This document shows, one piece after another, positions 52,833 through 63,200 of a stretch of DNA of 64,000 nt (its first letter is position 1; every line of letters begins with the position of its first letter). This stretch comes from Psychroflexus torquis ATCC 700755 (GTDB lineage Bacteria; Bacteroidota; Bacteroidia; Flavobacteriales; Flavobacteriaceae), in NCBI RefSeq assembly GCF_000153485.2, contig NC_018721.1, forward strand, positions 1 through 64,000. The letters are read 5' to 3'. Below the pieces are notes generated by a model. It did no database searches, was not told the origin of the DNA, and was given only the letters and a program-made list of their open reading frames with translations. The translations under genes and the position numbers were made by a program.

Positions 52833-54215
52833 ATGAGTAAAACATTATTTGAAAAGGTCTGGGATGCACATGTTGTAGATACAATCGAAGATGGTCCCCA
52901 GATTTTATATATCGATAAGCATTTAATCCACGAGGTCACCAGCCCACAAGCTTTTCAAGAACTAGAGAGAAGAAATATTCCAGTTTTCAGACCTGAAGAA
53001 ATTGTTGCCACAGCAGACCATAATACCCCAACTGTGGATCAACATTTACCAGTGAAGGACGAATTGTCAAGAAAACAACTTGCTCAATTATCCGAAAATT
53101 GTAAAAAGAACAACATAAAGCTATACGAACTTGGACATAAATACAATGGAATAGTCCATGTTATAGCTCCAGAATTGGGGATTACCCAACCTGGCATGAC
53201 TATAGTTTGTGGTGACTCACACACGTCTACACATGGGGCCTTTGGTAGCATTGCATTTGGGATTGGAACAAGCCAAGTGACTCAAGTATTTGCAAGTCAG
53301 TGTTTGTTACTGACCAAGCCAAAAAGCATGAGAATAAAAGTAAATGGAACTTTGAAAAATGGTGTCCTCCCCAAGGATGTGATTCTATACATCATCTCGA
53401 AGCTAGGAACCAATGTTGGAACTGGATATTTCTGTGAATACGCAGGAGAGGTATTTGAAAATATGTCCATGGAGGGTCGAATGACCGTTTGTAATATGAG
53501 CATTGAAATGGGTGCTCGAGGAGGAATGATTGCTCCCGACCAAACTACTTTTGATTATGTGAAAGGTAAAAAGTTTGCCCCTAAAGCTGAAAAATGGAAG
53601 TCTTCACTTGATTATTGGAAGACTTTACCATCTGATAAGGCTGCCATTTTTGATAGAAAATTCGTTTTTGATGCTGAAGATATTGACCCGATGATCACCT
53701 TTGGTACAAATCCTGGAATGAGCATTAAAGTAGGGCAGAAAATTCCTGACAAAAAAGATGCTTCTTTTGAAAAATCTTTGAAATATATGAACTTTCAAAA
53801 GGGTGAAGCTATGGCAGGCAAACCTATCAATTATGTATTTATAGGGAGCTGTACAAATTCTAGAATCGAAGACTTTAGAGTTGTTGCCCATTATGTAAAA
53901 GGAAAGCAAAAAGCAAAAAACGTGACCGCTTGGCTTGTTCCAGGCAGCAGACAGGTAGAAAACCAGATTGAAAAAGAAGGCTTAAAAGATATATTCCAAA
54001 AGGCAGGATTTGAATTACGACAACCTGGCTGCAGTGCTTGTTTGGCTATGAATGATGATAAAATTCCCGAAGGTGAATATTGTGTATCTACCTCAAATAG
54101 GAATTTTGAGGGAAGACAAGGTCAAGGCTCTAGGACTATTTTAGCAAGCCCTTTGGTTGCAGCTGCTGCAGCTATTGAAGGTAGAATTGTAGATATTACT
54201 AAACAACTGAACTAA
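52833..54215 (+). CDS. leuC: 3-isopropylmalate dehydratase large subunit
   Basis: A 460-residue aconitase-family protein. [12 protein letters not shown], the TADHNTPT and [14 protein letters not shown] motifs, and the three [4Fe-4S] cysteines in FIGSCTNSR and [11 protein letters not shown] are all present. With LeuD it isomerises 2- to 3-isopropylmalate. It is followed immediately by leuD (one base between stop and start), consistent with a two-subunit enzyme made together. Confidence 0.96.
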   Translation: MSKTLFEKVWDAHVVDTIEDGPQILYIDKHLIHEVTSPQAFQELERRNIPVFRPEEIVATADHNTPTVDQHLPVKDELSRKQLAQLSENCKKNNIKLYELGHKYNGIVHVIAPELGITQPGMTIVCGDSHTSTHGAFGSIAFGIGTSQVTQVFASQCLLLTKPKSMRIKVNGTLKNGVLPKDVILYIISKLGTNVGTGYFCEYAGEVFENMSMEGRMTVCNMSIEMGARGGMIAPDQTTFDYVKGKKFAPKAEKWKSSLDYWKTLPSDKAAIFDRKFVFDAEDIDPMITFGTNPGMSIKVGQKIPDKKDASFEKSLKYMNFQKGEAMAGKPINYVFIGSCTNSRIEDFRVVAHYVKGKQKAKNVTAWLVPGSRQVENQIEKEGLKDIFQKAGFELRQPGCSACLAMNDDKIPEGEYCVSTSNRNFEGRQGQGSRTILASPLVAAAAAIEGRIVDITKQLN

Positions 54216-54216
54216 A

Positions 54217-54822
54217 ATGGAAAAGTTTACAACCCTAAACTCAAGAGCTATTCCGCTAGATATTGAAAATGTCGATACAGATCAAATCATCCCAGCGCGT
54301 TTTTTGAAAACTACAAGTCGAGAAGGTTTTGGAGAAAACCTTTTTAGAGATTGGAGATACGATAAAAAAGGATCAGAACGATCTGATTTTATTTTAAACG
54401 ACAAACTCTACTCTGGTAGTGTATTAATAGCTGGCGATAATTTTGGCTGTGGATCCAGTCGAGAACATGCTGCGTGGGCACTTTCAGATTATGGTTTTAA
54501 AGCCATAGTGTCTAGTTTTTTTGCGGATATTTTTAAAGGTAATGCCCTCAATAATGGTTTGTTACCCATTCAGGTAAGTCCGGATTTCCTTAAGAAAATT
54601 ATGAAATTGATTTCTGAAAAGCCTGAAACTCTAGTAAGAGTAGATCTTGAAAGCCAAACTATTTCTATAGAAAATTCAAAGCTTAAGGAAAGTTTTAAAA
54701 TTGATACTTATAAAAAAACTTGCATGATCAATGGGTATGATGACATTGACTTTTTATTGAGTAAAAAAAATAAAATAGAACACTTTGAGAATCAAAGAAA
54801 GTTACTTAACGTTTATGATTGA
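54217..54822 (+). CDS. leuD: 3-isopropylmalate dehydratase small subunit
   Basis: A 201-residue swivel-domain protein with [37 protein letters not shown] and [20 protein letters not shown], the substrate-binding Ser and Arg region. It completes LeuC. The 127-bp gap to leuB is longer than the other gaps in this operon and is AT-rich, without a clear terminator. Confidence 0.95.
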   Translation: MEKFTTLNSRAIPLDIENVDTDQIIPARFLKTTSREGFGENLFRDWRYDKKGSERSDFILNDKLYSGSVLIAGDNFGCGSSREHAAWALSDYGFKAIVSSFFADIFKGNALNNGLLPIQVSPDFLKKIMKLISEKPETLVRVDLESQTISIENSKLKESFKIDTYKKTCMINGYDDIDFLLSKKNKIEHFENQRKLLNVYD

Positions 54823-54949
54823 TGGGTTTGTGCGAGTTCTGTTTCTTTTAATTAAAGAAAAAAACGAGTTGTGTAAGCACGACTTTATTCTCGTATTTAT
54901 AAATATAAAGAAACGCTAAAAATAATAATAATTATAAAAAATATTAAAG

Positions 54950-56059
54950 ATGAAATTGAATATAGCTGTTTTAGCTGGAGATGGAATTGGGCCAGAAGTA
55001 AGCGATCAAGCTATTAAAGCATTGAATGCAATTGCTTTGGAATTTGACCACAAGTTTTCGTTTAACTATGCCAAGGTAGGAGGTGCTGCGATTGACGACT
55101 GCGGAGATCCCTTCCCACAAAAGACCTTAGAGCTTTGTAAAACTAGCGATGCTATATTGTTTGGGGCAATTGGTGATCCAAAATACGATAATGCTGAAAT
55201 ACGTCCAGAACAAGGTTTACTTAAAATGAGAAAAGAATTAGGTCTATTTGCAAACATAAGACCTGTAAAAGCTTTTGACTCATTATTGGATAAGTCCCCT
55301 CTAAAAACCCATCTTATAAAAGATGTTGACATTAGTATTTATCGAGAATTAACGGGTGGAATTTATTTTGGAAAAAAAGAGGTAAGTCAAGATGGTAATT
55401 ATGCCTCTGATTTGTGTGAGTATTCCAAAAAAGAAATTGAACGCGTAGCTCATTTAGCTTTTAAAGCAGCTAAAGCTAGACGCCAAAAGGTCACCTTAAT
55501 TGATAAAGCAAATGTCCTAGAAACTTCTCGCCTATGGAGACGAACCGTTACTGAACTTTCCAAAGCTTATCCTGAGGTAAAACTGGAGTATTTGTATGTA
55601 GATAATGCTGCCATGCAAATGATATTAAACCCTAAACAATTCGACGTGATTTTGACAGAGAATATGTTTGGCGATATTATAAGTGATGAAGCAAGTGTTA
55701 TCGGTGGCTCTATAGGTTTAATACCCTCAGCTTCTATTGGAGATAAGTATGCCTTATTTGAGCCTATTCATGGCTCCTACCCTGAGGCTAATGGAAAAGG
55801 CATTGCCAATCCTATCGCAGCTATTCTATCTGCAGCTATGCTTTTAGAACATTTTGGACTATTTGATGAGGCTGAAATAATTAATTATGCCGTAGAAAAA
55901 TCACTGAAATTAGGCATCACTACCCCAGATTTAGGTATAAAACATGAGGAAATCTCGACTTCTAAAGTCGGTGACTTTATAGCGGATTTCATCAGTAACC
56001 CGACTGACTCCAATCATAATTTTTTAAATATTCATATTGGACAGTCGACCATAATTTAA
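54950..56059 (+). CDS. leuB: 3-isopropylmalate dehydrogenase
   Basis: A 369-residue NAD-dependent decarboxylating dehydrogenase. LAGDGIGPEV opens the fold, RPEQGLLKMRKELGLFANIRPVK gives the substrate Arg residues, ELTGGIYFGKKE, DKANVLETSRLWRRT (Lys), ENMFGDIISDEASVIGGS (Asp), and the NAD site FEPIHGSYPEANGKGIANP. It makes 4-methyl-2-oxopentanoate, the last precursor before transamination to leucine. It ends the leu cluster at a shared terminator. Confidence 0.95.
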   Translation: MKLNIAVLAGDGIGPEVSDQAIKALNAIALEFDHKFSFNYAKVGGAAIDDCGDPFPQKTLELCKTSDAILFGAIGDPKYDNAEIRPEQGLLKMRKELGLFANIRPVKAFDSLLDKSPLKTHLIKDVDISIYRELTGGIYFGKKEVSQDGNYASDLCEYSKKEIERVAHLAFKAAKARRQKVTLIDKANVLETSRLWRRTVTELSKAYPEVKLEYLYVDNAAMQMILNPKQFDVILTENMFGDIISDEASVIGGSIGLIPSASIGDKYALFEPIHGSYPEANGKGIANPIAAILSAAMLLEHFGLFDEAEIINYAVEKSLKLGITTPDLGIKHEEISTSKVGDFIADFISNPTDSNHNFLNIHIGQSTII

Positions 56060-56090
56060 GCTTTAAAATCTCTTTTTATTAACAACTTTC

Positions 56091-56124
56091 AAAACACAGC
56101 ATTTCTTAAGAAATGCTGTGTTTT
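56091..56124. terminator. Bidirectional terminator between leuB and argH
   Basis: A perfect 34-bp palindrome: AAAACACAGCATTTCTT then its exact reverse complement. The A and T ends give a T-tract on both strands. The argH stop lies in its edge. Confidence 0.93.
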
Positions 56125-57397
56125 ATTTTGGAAATTTAGCTTTTATTTCTTCTAAACAGAGATTTCCTATACTGCCTTCGTGAGTGTGGCTTTTAGCAGA
56201 ATCCGAAGTATAGGTCCCTTCTTGAACTTGCTTCCCTATAGTTTGATAAGCTTCTCTAAATGACATTCCTTCAATTACCAGATTATTTATGCTATCTACA
56301 GTAGATAAATGCTGGTACTTTTCATCTGTTAAATCAATGTCTTTTACAATCACTTTTTGAATAGTATAATTAAAAATGTCAAGTATGTCTTTTACATCTT
56401 CAACTGCTGCAATGCTGTTTTCTTTTAATAATTGGAAGTCTCTATGATAACCGCTTGGCAAATTATTGGTAATTAAAACCATCTCGGTATGTAAAGCTTG
56501 AATTTTGTTGCATTTCCCTCTTATAAGCTCAAAAACATCAGGGTTTTTTTTATGTGGCATAATGCTACTCCCTGTAGTCAATTGGTCTGGAAAGGAAATA
56601 AATCCAAAATTCTGACTGTTATACAAACAGATATCCATAGCAAAACGCGACATAGTATTGCATAAACTTCCCAGAGCTAATGCTAAAGTTCGTTCGCTTT
56701 TACCACGACTCATTTGAGCAGCTACCACATTGTATTTTAATGTCGAAAAGCCTAGTTCTTTGGTTGTCAACTTTCTATTTATGGGGAATGAACTTCCATA
56801 TCCAGCAGCGGAACCCAAAGGGTTCTGGTCTACCGTTTTTAAAGCCGCATCCAATAAAAAGACATCGTCTATTAACTGTTCAGCATAGGCTGAAAACCAC
56901 AAACCGAAAGAGGATGGCATAGCCACTTGTAAATGAGTGTAACCAGGAAGCAAAGAGTTTTTATAGGTGTCTGCAAGCGATAGAAGCGTATCAAAAAAAG
57001 TTTTCGTTTTCGTTTTAATTTCCTTCAAATGGTCTTTATAAAACAAGTGTAAAGCAACCAAAACTTGATCGTTTCTAGAACGTGCCGTGTGAATTTTTTT
57101 ACCAACTTCACCTAAACTAGTGGTCAATTCAAATTCAATTTTAGAATGAACGTCTTCAAACTGAGGTTCAATTTTAAAAGTACCTTTTTCAATTTGTTGT
57201 GCTAGACCTTTTAAACCTTGTTCTAATAGAATTAATTCGTCACCAGTTAAAATACCGATGTGCCTTAACATTTTAGCATGTGCTAGAGATGCTTGAACAT
57301 CGTATTTAGCAATATGTAAATCGATTTCACGGTCGTTACCAACAGTAAATTGTTCTATTTTTTTGTCGATTGAAATACCTTTGTCCCAAAGTTTCAT
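56123..57397 (-). CDS. argH: Argininosuccinate lyase
   Basis: A 424-residue fumarase-superfamily enzyme. DVHSKIEFELTTSLGEVGKKIHTARSRNDQV and the signature GSSIMPHKKNPDVFELIRGK (catalytic Ser loop) are plain, with the GYTHLQVAMPSSFGLW block. It splits argininosuccinate into arginine and fumarate. It is slightly short against the 450-470 usual elsewhere, but similar to other Bacteroidota. It is the last gene of the arginine cluster, 19 bp after argE. Confidence 0.95.
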   Translation of the reverse strand: MKLWDKGISIDKKIEQFTVGNDREIDLHIAKYDVQASLAHAKMLRHIGILTGDELILLEQGLKGLAQQIEKGTFKIEPQFEDVHSKIEFELTTSLGEVGKKIHTARSRNDQVLVALHLFYKDHLKEIKTKTKTFFDTLLSLADTYKNSLLPGYTHLQVAMPSSFGLWFSAYAEQLIDDVFLLDAALKTVDQNPLGSAAGYGSSFPINRKLTTKELGFSTLKYNVVAAQMSRGKSERTLALALGSLCNTMSRFAMDICLYNSQNFGFISFPDQLTTGSSIMPHKKNPDVFELIRGKCNKIQALHTEMVLITNNLPSGYHRDFQLLKENSIAAVEDVKDILDIFNYTIQKVIVKDIDLTDEKYQHLSTVDSINNLVIEGMSFREAYQTIGKQVQEGTYTSDSAKSHTHEGSIGNLCLEEIKAKFPK

Positions 57398-57416
57398 AAG
57401 TGTAGTTTTACTAGTT

Positions 57417-58490
57417 TCAAATCTCAGTTTTATAGTACTTTTTTAGTAAATTAATGTAAGTTTTAATCCCATCTTCAATTTCATTTACATAAATAAATTC
57501 ATCTGCAGTATGCGATCGCGTACTGTCGCCTGGACCTAATTTTAACGAAGGGCAAGTTAATATCGCTTGGTCTGAGAGTGTTGGCGAGCCATAGGTTGTC
57601 CTTCCCAATTCTGTACCCGCTTTCACCAATTCGTGTTCGAGAGGAATAGAAGAAGAATTTAATCGAGTACTTCGAGGTATAATACTTGAGCAAGGTGCAT
57701 TTTCTTGAAGAGTTTGTACAATTTCCTCGTTGGTATAGCATTCGTTCACTCTCACATCGACGACCAACTCCACCTCCCCTGGTATCGCGTTGTGTTGTTT
57801 ACCTGCTTTTATTTGTGTTACGGTCATTTTTACATCACCTAAAACAGTTGATGTTCGTTCAAATTTATAATCTTGAAACCATTGCAAAACGGGTATGCAG
57901 TTATAAATAGCATTGTCGGTATTAGGATGAGCAGCATGACTAGGTGTGCCTTTTATTTTAGCATCAAAAACCACCAAGCCTTTTTCGGCAACAGCAAGCT
58001 GCATTAAGGTGGGTTCACCAACAATAGCCACCTCTATTTTTGGAATAATGGACAACATACTATTTAAGCCATTATCGCCGCTGTTTTCCTCTTCAGCAGA
58101 GGCTACGATGACTAAGTTGTACTTCAAGTCTTTCTTTGCATAAAAATAGGCGAAAGTGGCTAGTAAAGAGACCAAGCATCCACCAGCATCATTACTTCCA
58201 AGTCCATATAGCTTTCCGTCTTCAACCACAGCCTTAAATGGATCCTTGGTGTAACTACTATTAGGTTGTACAGTATCGTGATGAGAGTTGAGTAAGATCG
58301 TAGGTTTACTTTCATCAAAATATTTATTGGTTGACCAAATATTATTTTTGTGACGGTTAAATGGAATGCCTTGATGTTGAAACCAATGCTTTATAAGTTG
58401 CGCTGTCTGTTCTTCTTCAAAAGAAAAGGATGGCGTTTCTACGAGTTGTTTCAATAAGTTGATGGCTTTAGTTGTTAATTTGTCTATCAT
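57417..58490 (-). CDS. argE: M20 deacylase: N-acylornithine or acylcitrulline deacetylase
   Basis: A 357-residue di-zinc M20 peptidase: LLNSHHDTVQPN (His, Asp), LYGLGSNDAGGCLVSLLATF (bridging Asp), VASAEEENSGDNGL (catalytic Glu-Glu), VGEPTLMQLAVAEKG, and SDQAILTCPSLKLGPGDSTRSHTADEFI (distal His). In this pathway the carbamoyltransferase uses acylated ornithine, so the enzyme should remove the acyl group from acylcitrulline rather than from acylornithine. The start overlaps the argB stop by four bases. Confidence 0.9.
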   Translation of the reverse strand: MIDKLTTKAINLLKQLVETPSFSFEEEQTAQLIKHWFQHQGIPFNRHKNNIWSTNKYFDESKPTILLNSHHDTVQPNSSYTKDPFKAVVEDGKLYGLGSNDAGGCLVSLLATFAYFYAKKDLKYNLVIVASAEEENSGDNGLNSMLSIIPKIEVAIVGEPTLMQLAVAEKGLVVFDAKIKGTPSHAAHPNTDNAIYNCIPVLQWFQDYKFERTSTVLGDVKMTVTQIKAGKQHNAIPGEVELVVDVRVNECYTNEEIVQTLQENAPCSSIIPRSTRLNSSSIPLEHELVKAGTELGRTTYGSPTLSDQAILTCPSLKLGPGDSTRSHTADEFIYVNEIEDGIKTYINLLKKYYKTEI

Positions 58491-59269
58491 TTTGTTATGC
58501 TTGTAAAATATGTAAATGGGTTAAAAATCATTTCAGATTTGCCAATGCAGACTTTATTGACTTTATGATTAACGGCGTTTATGCTATTCTTAATTTTAGG
58601 AAGCATACCATCGGAAATTATTTTATTTTGAATTAACTCTTGCACATTATCTGGAGTTATAGATTCTATAACTGAAAATTCGTCGTTTATATCTCTTAAA
58701 ACTCCACTTTTTTCAAAACAGTAATATAATTCTGTTTGGTAGGTCTTAGCCAAAGCGATAGCTAATTCTGAAGCAATGGTATCGGCATTGGTGTTTAAAA
58801 GTTGTCCATTTTTATCATGTGTAATGGCGCAAAATACAGGCGTTATATTTTGGTTAATCAATAATTCCAGAACTTCTGTATTGACTTGAGTCACATCGCC
58901 TGCAAATCCAAAATCAACTGGAGTAGTAGGTCTTTTTGTAGAGATGATGCTATTTCCATCTGCGCCTGAAAACCCGATAGCATTGCACTGGTTAGCCTGT
59001 AGATTTGCAACTATATATTTATTGATTTTACCGGCATACATCATAACAATTATATCTAGAGTGTGGACATCGGTTATACGTCTACCATCAATCATTTTAA
59101 CTTCTACACCCATTTTTTTTGCCAAATCTGTCGCCGATTTTCCACCACCATGGACCAAAAGTTTAGGGCCTTTAAGGTTTGAAAAGTCTTTTAGAAACCC
59201 CAACAAAGCTTCATTATCATCTATAATATCCCCGCCTATTTTAATGACTTTAAGTGTTTTCATTCCCAT
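58487..59269 (-). CDS. argB: N-acetylglutamate kinase
   Basis: A 260-residue amino-acid kinase. KVIKIGGDIID (Lys and GG), LLVHGGGKSATDLAKKMGVE (substrate loop), DGRRITD, GADGNSIISTKR and NTNADTIASELAIALAK (Asp and ATP region) all fit. It phosphorylates N-acetyl- (or succinyl-) glutamate. The protein lacks the N-terminal helix of arginine-sensitive hexameric forms, so direct feedback inhibition is less likely; this is inference. It lies 25 bp after argF'. Confidence 0.93.
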   Translation of the reverse strand: MGMKTLKVIKIGGDIIDDNEALLGFLKDFSNLKGPKLLVHGGGKSATDLAKKMGVEVKMIDGRRITDVHTLDIIVMMYAGKINKYIVANLQANQCNAIGFSGADGNSIISTKRPTTPVDFGFAGDVTQVNTEVLELLINQNITPVFCAITHDKNGQLLNTNADTIASELAIALAKTYQTELYYCFEKSGVLRDINDEFSVIESITPDNVQELIQNKIISDGMLPKIKNSINAVNHKVNKVCIGKSEMIFNPFTYFTSITK

Positions 59270-59294
59270 ACTAATCTTCCCAGAGGGAAGGGTT

Positions 59295-60236
59295 TTATTT
59301 ATTCAAATTTTCTACGAGTTGCTTCAAAACCACTTGTGCAGCGAAGGTTCTGTTATTGGCTTGTTGCATCACAATGGACTGATTACTATCTAAAACAGCA
59401 TCTTCAACCACAACATTCCGCCTTACAGGTAAGCAATGCATAAATTTCGCATTGCCTAGTTTAGCTTTGGTCATTCTCCAGTTGTCATCTTGAGATAAAA
59501 TCTGACCATATTCCTTATAACTACTCCAATTTTTTACATACACAAAATCAGCATCTTTCAAGGCTTCTTCTTGATTGTAATTAATCTGTGAGTGTTTAGT
59601 AATTTCAGGGTTTAACTCATAGTCTTTAGGATGCGTGATACAAAAATCAACCTCCAAAAGCTGCATCATTTCAACAAATGAATTGGGTACAGCTTGAGGC
59701 AAAGCTTTTGGATGTGGTGCCCAAGACAATACCACTTTAGGTTTTCGTTTTGTGGTTAATTCTGAAATTGTTATCGCATCTGTCAATGCTTGTAAAGGAT
59801 GTGACGTTGCACTTTCCATATTAATAACTGGAACCGATGCATATTTTACAAAGCTATTCAACACATATTCAGACTCATCCTTTTTTTTGTCTTTTAGAGT
59901 TGGAAATGCCCGAACTGCAATCACGTCTGCATATTGCGAAATAACTTGAGCCGCCTCCTTAATATGCTCAGAAGTGTTGGTATTCATAACCGTGCCATCT
60001 TCAAATTCTAACTGCCATGCGTCGTTTACATTTAAAATCATGACTTCCATACCCAAGTTTCTAGCAGCTTTTTCTGTGCTTAATCGGGTACGTAAGCTGG
60101 CATTAAAAAATAACATGACTAAGGTTTTATGCTTGCCTAATTCCGAATAAAGAAAAGGATTATTTTTCAGCGATATGGCTTGCATAATAGTCTCACTAAG
60201 ATTTGAAATATCTGATATATTGGTATATTTTTTCAT
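59295..60236 (-). CDS. argF': N-acylornithine carbamoyltransferase
   Basis: A 313-residue transcarbamylase. The carbamoyl phosphate loop reads FFNASLRTRLS rather than the STRT of ordinary ornithine transcarbamylase. WQLEFEDGTVMN, SHPLQALTDAITISEL and MHCLPVRRNVVVEDAVLDS are typical of the acetyl/succinylornithine branch known from Xanthomonas and Bacteroides. It therefore makes N-acetyl- or N-succinyl-citrulline; which one cannot be settled from sequence alone. One base separates it from argD. Confidence 0.92.
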   Translation of the reverse strand: MKKYTNISDISNLSETIMQAISLKNNPFLYSELGKHKTLVMLFFNASLRTRLSTEKAARNLGMEVMILNVNDAWQLEFEDGTVMNTNTSEHIKEAAQVISQYADVIAVRAFPTLKDKKKDESEYVLNSFVKYASVPVINMESATSHPLQALTDAITISELTTKRKPKVVLSWAPHPKALPQAVPNSFVEMMQLLEVDFCITHPKDYELNPEITKHSQINYNQEEALKDADFVYVKNWSSYKEYGQILSQDDNWRMTKAKLGNAKFMHCLPVRRNVVVEDAVLDSNQSIVMQQANNRTFAAQVVLKQLVENLNK

Positions 60237-60237
60237 T

Positions 60238-61362
60238 TTACAATTCTAGTTTTAGGGCTTCAAATAAGAGGTCTATATGTTTTTTTTGAATAGTCAAAGG
60301 TGGGAGAATTCTAATGAGATTAGGATTTTTAGAACTTCCTGTAAATATGTGTTGATGATAAAGAAGATTTTTCCTTAAGGTAGCAACGGGAAAATCAAAC
60401 TCCAGACCTAGCATTAATCCACGTCCTTTAACAGCTTTTAATTTTGGGATTTTTTCAGCTTTACCAACAAAATAATTAGACATTTCTTTGGCATTTTGCA
60501 TCAAGTTTTCTTTCTCTAAAACGTCTAGGACAGAAAGCGTAGCTGCACAAGCTAGATGGTTTCCTCCAAAAGTAGTGCCTAAAAGTCCGTAAGATGCCTG
60601 GATACTTGGGTGGATTAAAATACCACCAACGGGGAAGCCATTGCCCATGCCTTTAGCTATTGAAATAATATCCGGTTTAAAATTATGCTTTTCAAAAGCG
60701 AAAAAATCACCAGTTCTACCAAAACCAGACTGTACTTCATCAGCAATTAGTACTGTATTGTATTGTTTACAAAGTTTTTCTAAACCTTGACAAAACTCAG
60801 TTGTACTTTGGTCTAAACCACCAACACCTTGAATGCATTCAACAATGACTGCACAAGTTTCGTTTTGTTTTAGAATATCTTCAACTGCATTTAAGTTACC
60901 CAACTCTACAAAATCAACACCTTGTTGAGCATTCAAAGGCGCTACAATCTTTGTATTATCTGTGGCAGCCACCGCTGCCGAAGTACGACCGTGAAAGGAA
61001 TTTTTAAAAGCTAAAATTCTGTGCTTTTGATTATGAAACGATGCTAATTTTAGAGCATTTTCATTAGCCTCTGCTCCAGAACTACACATAAATAAGTGGT
61101 AGCCTTTACAAGCAGAAAGGGCTTCGAGTTTATTAGCCAATTTAGCTTGTAACGGATTCTGAATAGCATTACTATAGAATCCGAGAGTTTGAATTTGTTC
61201 TGTGATTGCAGCTACATATGTTGGGTGGGAATGCCCAATAGAAATTACTGCATGTCCACCATAAAGGTCTAAATATTCAATGCCTTTATCATCGTAAACG
61301 TAAACATCTTTTGCACTAACAGGTGTGACGTCAAATAATGGATATACTTTAAATATACTCAT
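60238..61362 (-). CDS. argD: Acylornithine aminotransferase
   Basis: A 374-residue class III PLP aminotransferase. LFMCSSGAEANENALKLA (phosphate site), FHGRTSAAVAAT, LIADEVQSGFGRTGDFFAFEKH (Asp to the PLP nitrogen) and IISIAKGMGNGFPVGG (Schiff-base Lys) are all present. It converts acylglutamate semialdehyde to acylornithine. The start overlaps the proC stop by four bases, so the cluster is tightly coupled. Confidence 0.93.
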   Translation of the reverse strand: MSIFKVYPLFDVTPVSAKDVYVYDDKGIEYLDLYGGHAVISIGHSHPTYVAAITEQIQTLGFYSNAIQNPLQAKLANKLEALSACKGYHLFMCSSGAEANENALKLASFHNQKHRILAFKNSFHGRTSAAVAATDNTKIVAPLNAQQGVDFVELGNLNAVEDILKQNETCAVIVECIQGVGGLDQSTTEFCQGLEKLCKQYNTVLIADEVQSGFGRTGDFFAFEKHNFKPDIISIAKGMGNGFPVGGILIHPSIQASYGLLGTTFGGNHLACAATLSVLDVLEKENLMQNAKEMSNYFVGKAEKIPKLKAVKGRGLMLGLEFDFPVATLRKNLLYHQHIFTGSSKNPNLIRILPPLTIQKKHIDLLFEALKLEL

Positions 61363-62159
61363 ATCTGTTCTTTTTTAATGTTGTTAATCTTATTAAATGA
61401 AGCGACCATACCTTGTATTAGAGATGAGCTCAATCCTTTATGCTCCATTTCATTTAAGCCTTCAATGGTACACCCTTTAGGCGTAGTCACACGGTCAATT
61501 TCTTCTTCTGGATGTAGACCATTTGTAATCAATAAATTGGCAGCACCTTCACTGGTATACATAGCCAGTTCCTGGGCTTCTTTAGCATCAAAACCTAGTT
61601 GAATTGCGGCTTGAGTTGAGGCGCGAATGAGTCTCATCCAAAAGGCAATTCCACTTGCACAAATTACAGTTGCTGCTTGCATTTGAGATTCTGGAATAGC
61701 CAAAGTATGTCCTAATCTATTAAAAATAGCTTCAGCAACTTTTATGCGTTTAGCGCCTTTTTCATTACTACATAAACAAGTCATAGATTTTCCAACAGCA
61801 ATTGCTGTGTTTGGCATAGCTCGAATAATGAACTGGTCGTTACCAACTAAACCTTCAATCTTTGAAATTAAAAATCCAGTTATGGTTGAAATTAAGATGT
61901 GATTTTCTGTTAGATAAGGCTTTATATCTATTAGGATTTGTTCAAAATGTGTTGGCTGAACTGCAAAGATTAAAATATCGGATTGTTTTACAGCTTCAAG
62001 GTTTTCTGTAGTTAACGTTACATTTTTATAGCCATCAAATTCTTGAATATCATTCAAATCTCTTTTGGTTAAATATAAAGATGTAATCGCATTATTTGTA
62101 AGGAGTCCTTTTGCAATGGACTTCCCTAAATTTCCTGTTCCTATGATTGCAATTTTCAT
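61359..62159 (-). CDS. proC: Pyrroline-5-carboxylate reductase
   Basis: A 266-residue NAD(P)H-dependent enzyme: KIAIIGTGNLGKSIAKGLLT (Rossmann), DILIFAVQPTHFEQIL, FIIRAMPNTAIAVGKSMTCL and EEEIDRVTTPKGCTIEGLNEM (the ProC signature). It makes proline from pyrroline-5-carboxylate. Its place between argC and argD links proline and arginine supply, a layout also known from related flavobacteria. Gaps on both sides are small. Confidence 0.93.
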   Translation of the reverse strand: MKIAIIGTGNLGKSIAKGLLTNNAITSLYLTKRDLNDIQEFDGYKNVTLTTENLEAVKQSDILIFAVQPTHFEQILIDIKPYLTENHILISTITGFLISKIEGLVGNDQFIIRAMPNTAIAVGKSMTCLCSNEKGAKRIKVAEAIFNRLGHTLAIPESQMQAATVICASGIAFWMRLIRASTQAAIQLGFDAKEAQELAMYTSEGAANLLITNGLHPEEEIDRVTTPKGCTIEGLNEMEHKGLSSSLIQGMVASFNKINNIKKEQI

Positions 62160-62222
62160 GTTGTTGTGTTTTTTATTAACACCTGACAGGTTTTTAGAAC
62201 TAACAGGTTTTTGGTGAACTTG

Positions 62223-63200
62223 TTAAAAATAATTTGCTTTCAACTGTAAGCCTTCTTTTTCATTAAAACCAAACATCAAATTCATGTTTTGAACCGCTTG
62301 CCCTGAAGCCCCTTTTAAAAGATTATCAATAATACTTGTAACTAATAGTTTGTCGTTGTGTTTATGTAAATGAAGAATACATTTATTGGTATTTACCACT
62401 TGCTTTAAATGAATAGGATCGTCGGAAACAAAAGTAAATGCTGCATTTTTATAAAAATCTGAATACATTTTTTTTGCTTCTTCTATACTTCCTTCAAACT
62501 TTGTGTATAGTGTAGAGAAAATTCCTCTTGAATGGTTCCCGCGATTTGGCATAAAATTAATTTCTGAATTAAAATTAGACTGTAATTGATTTACAGTTTG
62601 GTTAATCTCCGCTAAATGCTGATGTGTAAATGCTTTGTAATGCGAAAAATTGTTGTCCCTCCAAGTAAAATGTGTCGTTGCTGATAGAGAGGTTCCTGCT
62701 CCAGTAGCTCCTGTCACTGCGTTAATATGTACATCATCTTTTATACCATTGGACTTGGCTAGTGGTAATAATGCCAATTGAATTGCGGTTGCAAAACATC
62801 CTGGATTTGCAATATAATTCGCTTCTTTAATAGCTTTTTTTTGTAATTCTGGCAAACCATAAACAAAGGCTTTTCCATTTAAATTAGAATCTGCTTCTAA
62901 TCTAAAATCAGTGCTTAAATCAATAATTTTTGTGGTTTCAGAAAAGCTGTTTTTTTCTAAAAATGCTTTAGAATTACCATGACCTAGACATAAAAACAAA
63001 ACATCGATCTCCGAATTTATTTTGCTTGAAAACACCAAGTCTGTTGACCCAATTAAATCCTGATGGATTTTACTGATTTTATGTTCAGCATTGGAAGTGC
63101 TATAAATAAAATTAATGTGAGTTTCAGGATGATTGAGTAGTAGTCTTATCAATTCTCCCGCTGTATATCCTGCACCGCCTATTATACCTACCTGTATCAT
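62223..63200 (-). CDS. argC: N-acetyl-gamma-glutamyl-phosphate reductase
   Basis: A 325-residue protein with IQVGIIGGAGYTAGELIRLLLNHP (NADP loop), NPGCFATAIQLALLPL (catalytic Cys), and GNHSRGIFSTLYTK with TSIIDNLLKGASGQAVQNMN (the conserved end of the family). It reduces acylglutamyl phosphate to the semialdehyde. The start overlaps the argG stop by four bases. Confidence 0.95.
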   Translation of the reverse strand: MIQVGIIGGAGYTAGELIRLLLNHPETHINFIYSTSNAEHKISKIHQDLIGSTDLVFSSKINSEIDVLFLCLGHGNSKAFLEKNSFSETTKIIDLSTDFRLEADSNLNGKAFVYGLPELQKKAIKEANYIANPGCFATAIQLALLPLAKSNGIKDDVHINAVTGATGAGTSLSATTHFTWRDNNFSHYKAFTHQHLAEINQTVNQLQSNFNSEINFMPNRGNHSRGIFSTLYTKFEGSIEEAKKMYSDFYKNAAFTFVSDDPIHLKQVVNTNKCILHLHKHNDKLLVTSIIDNLLKGASGQAVQNMNLMFGFNEKEGLQLKANYF

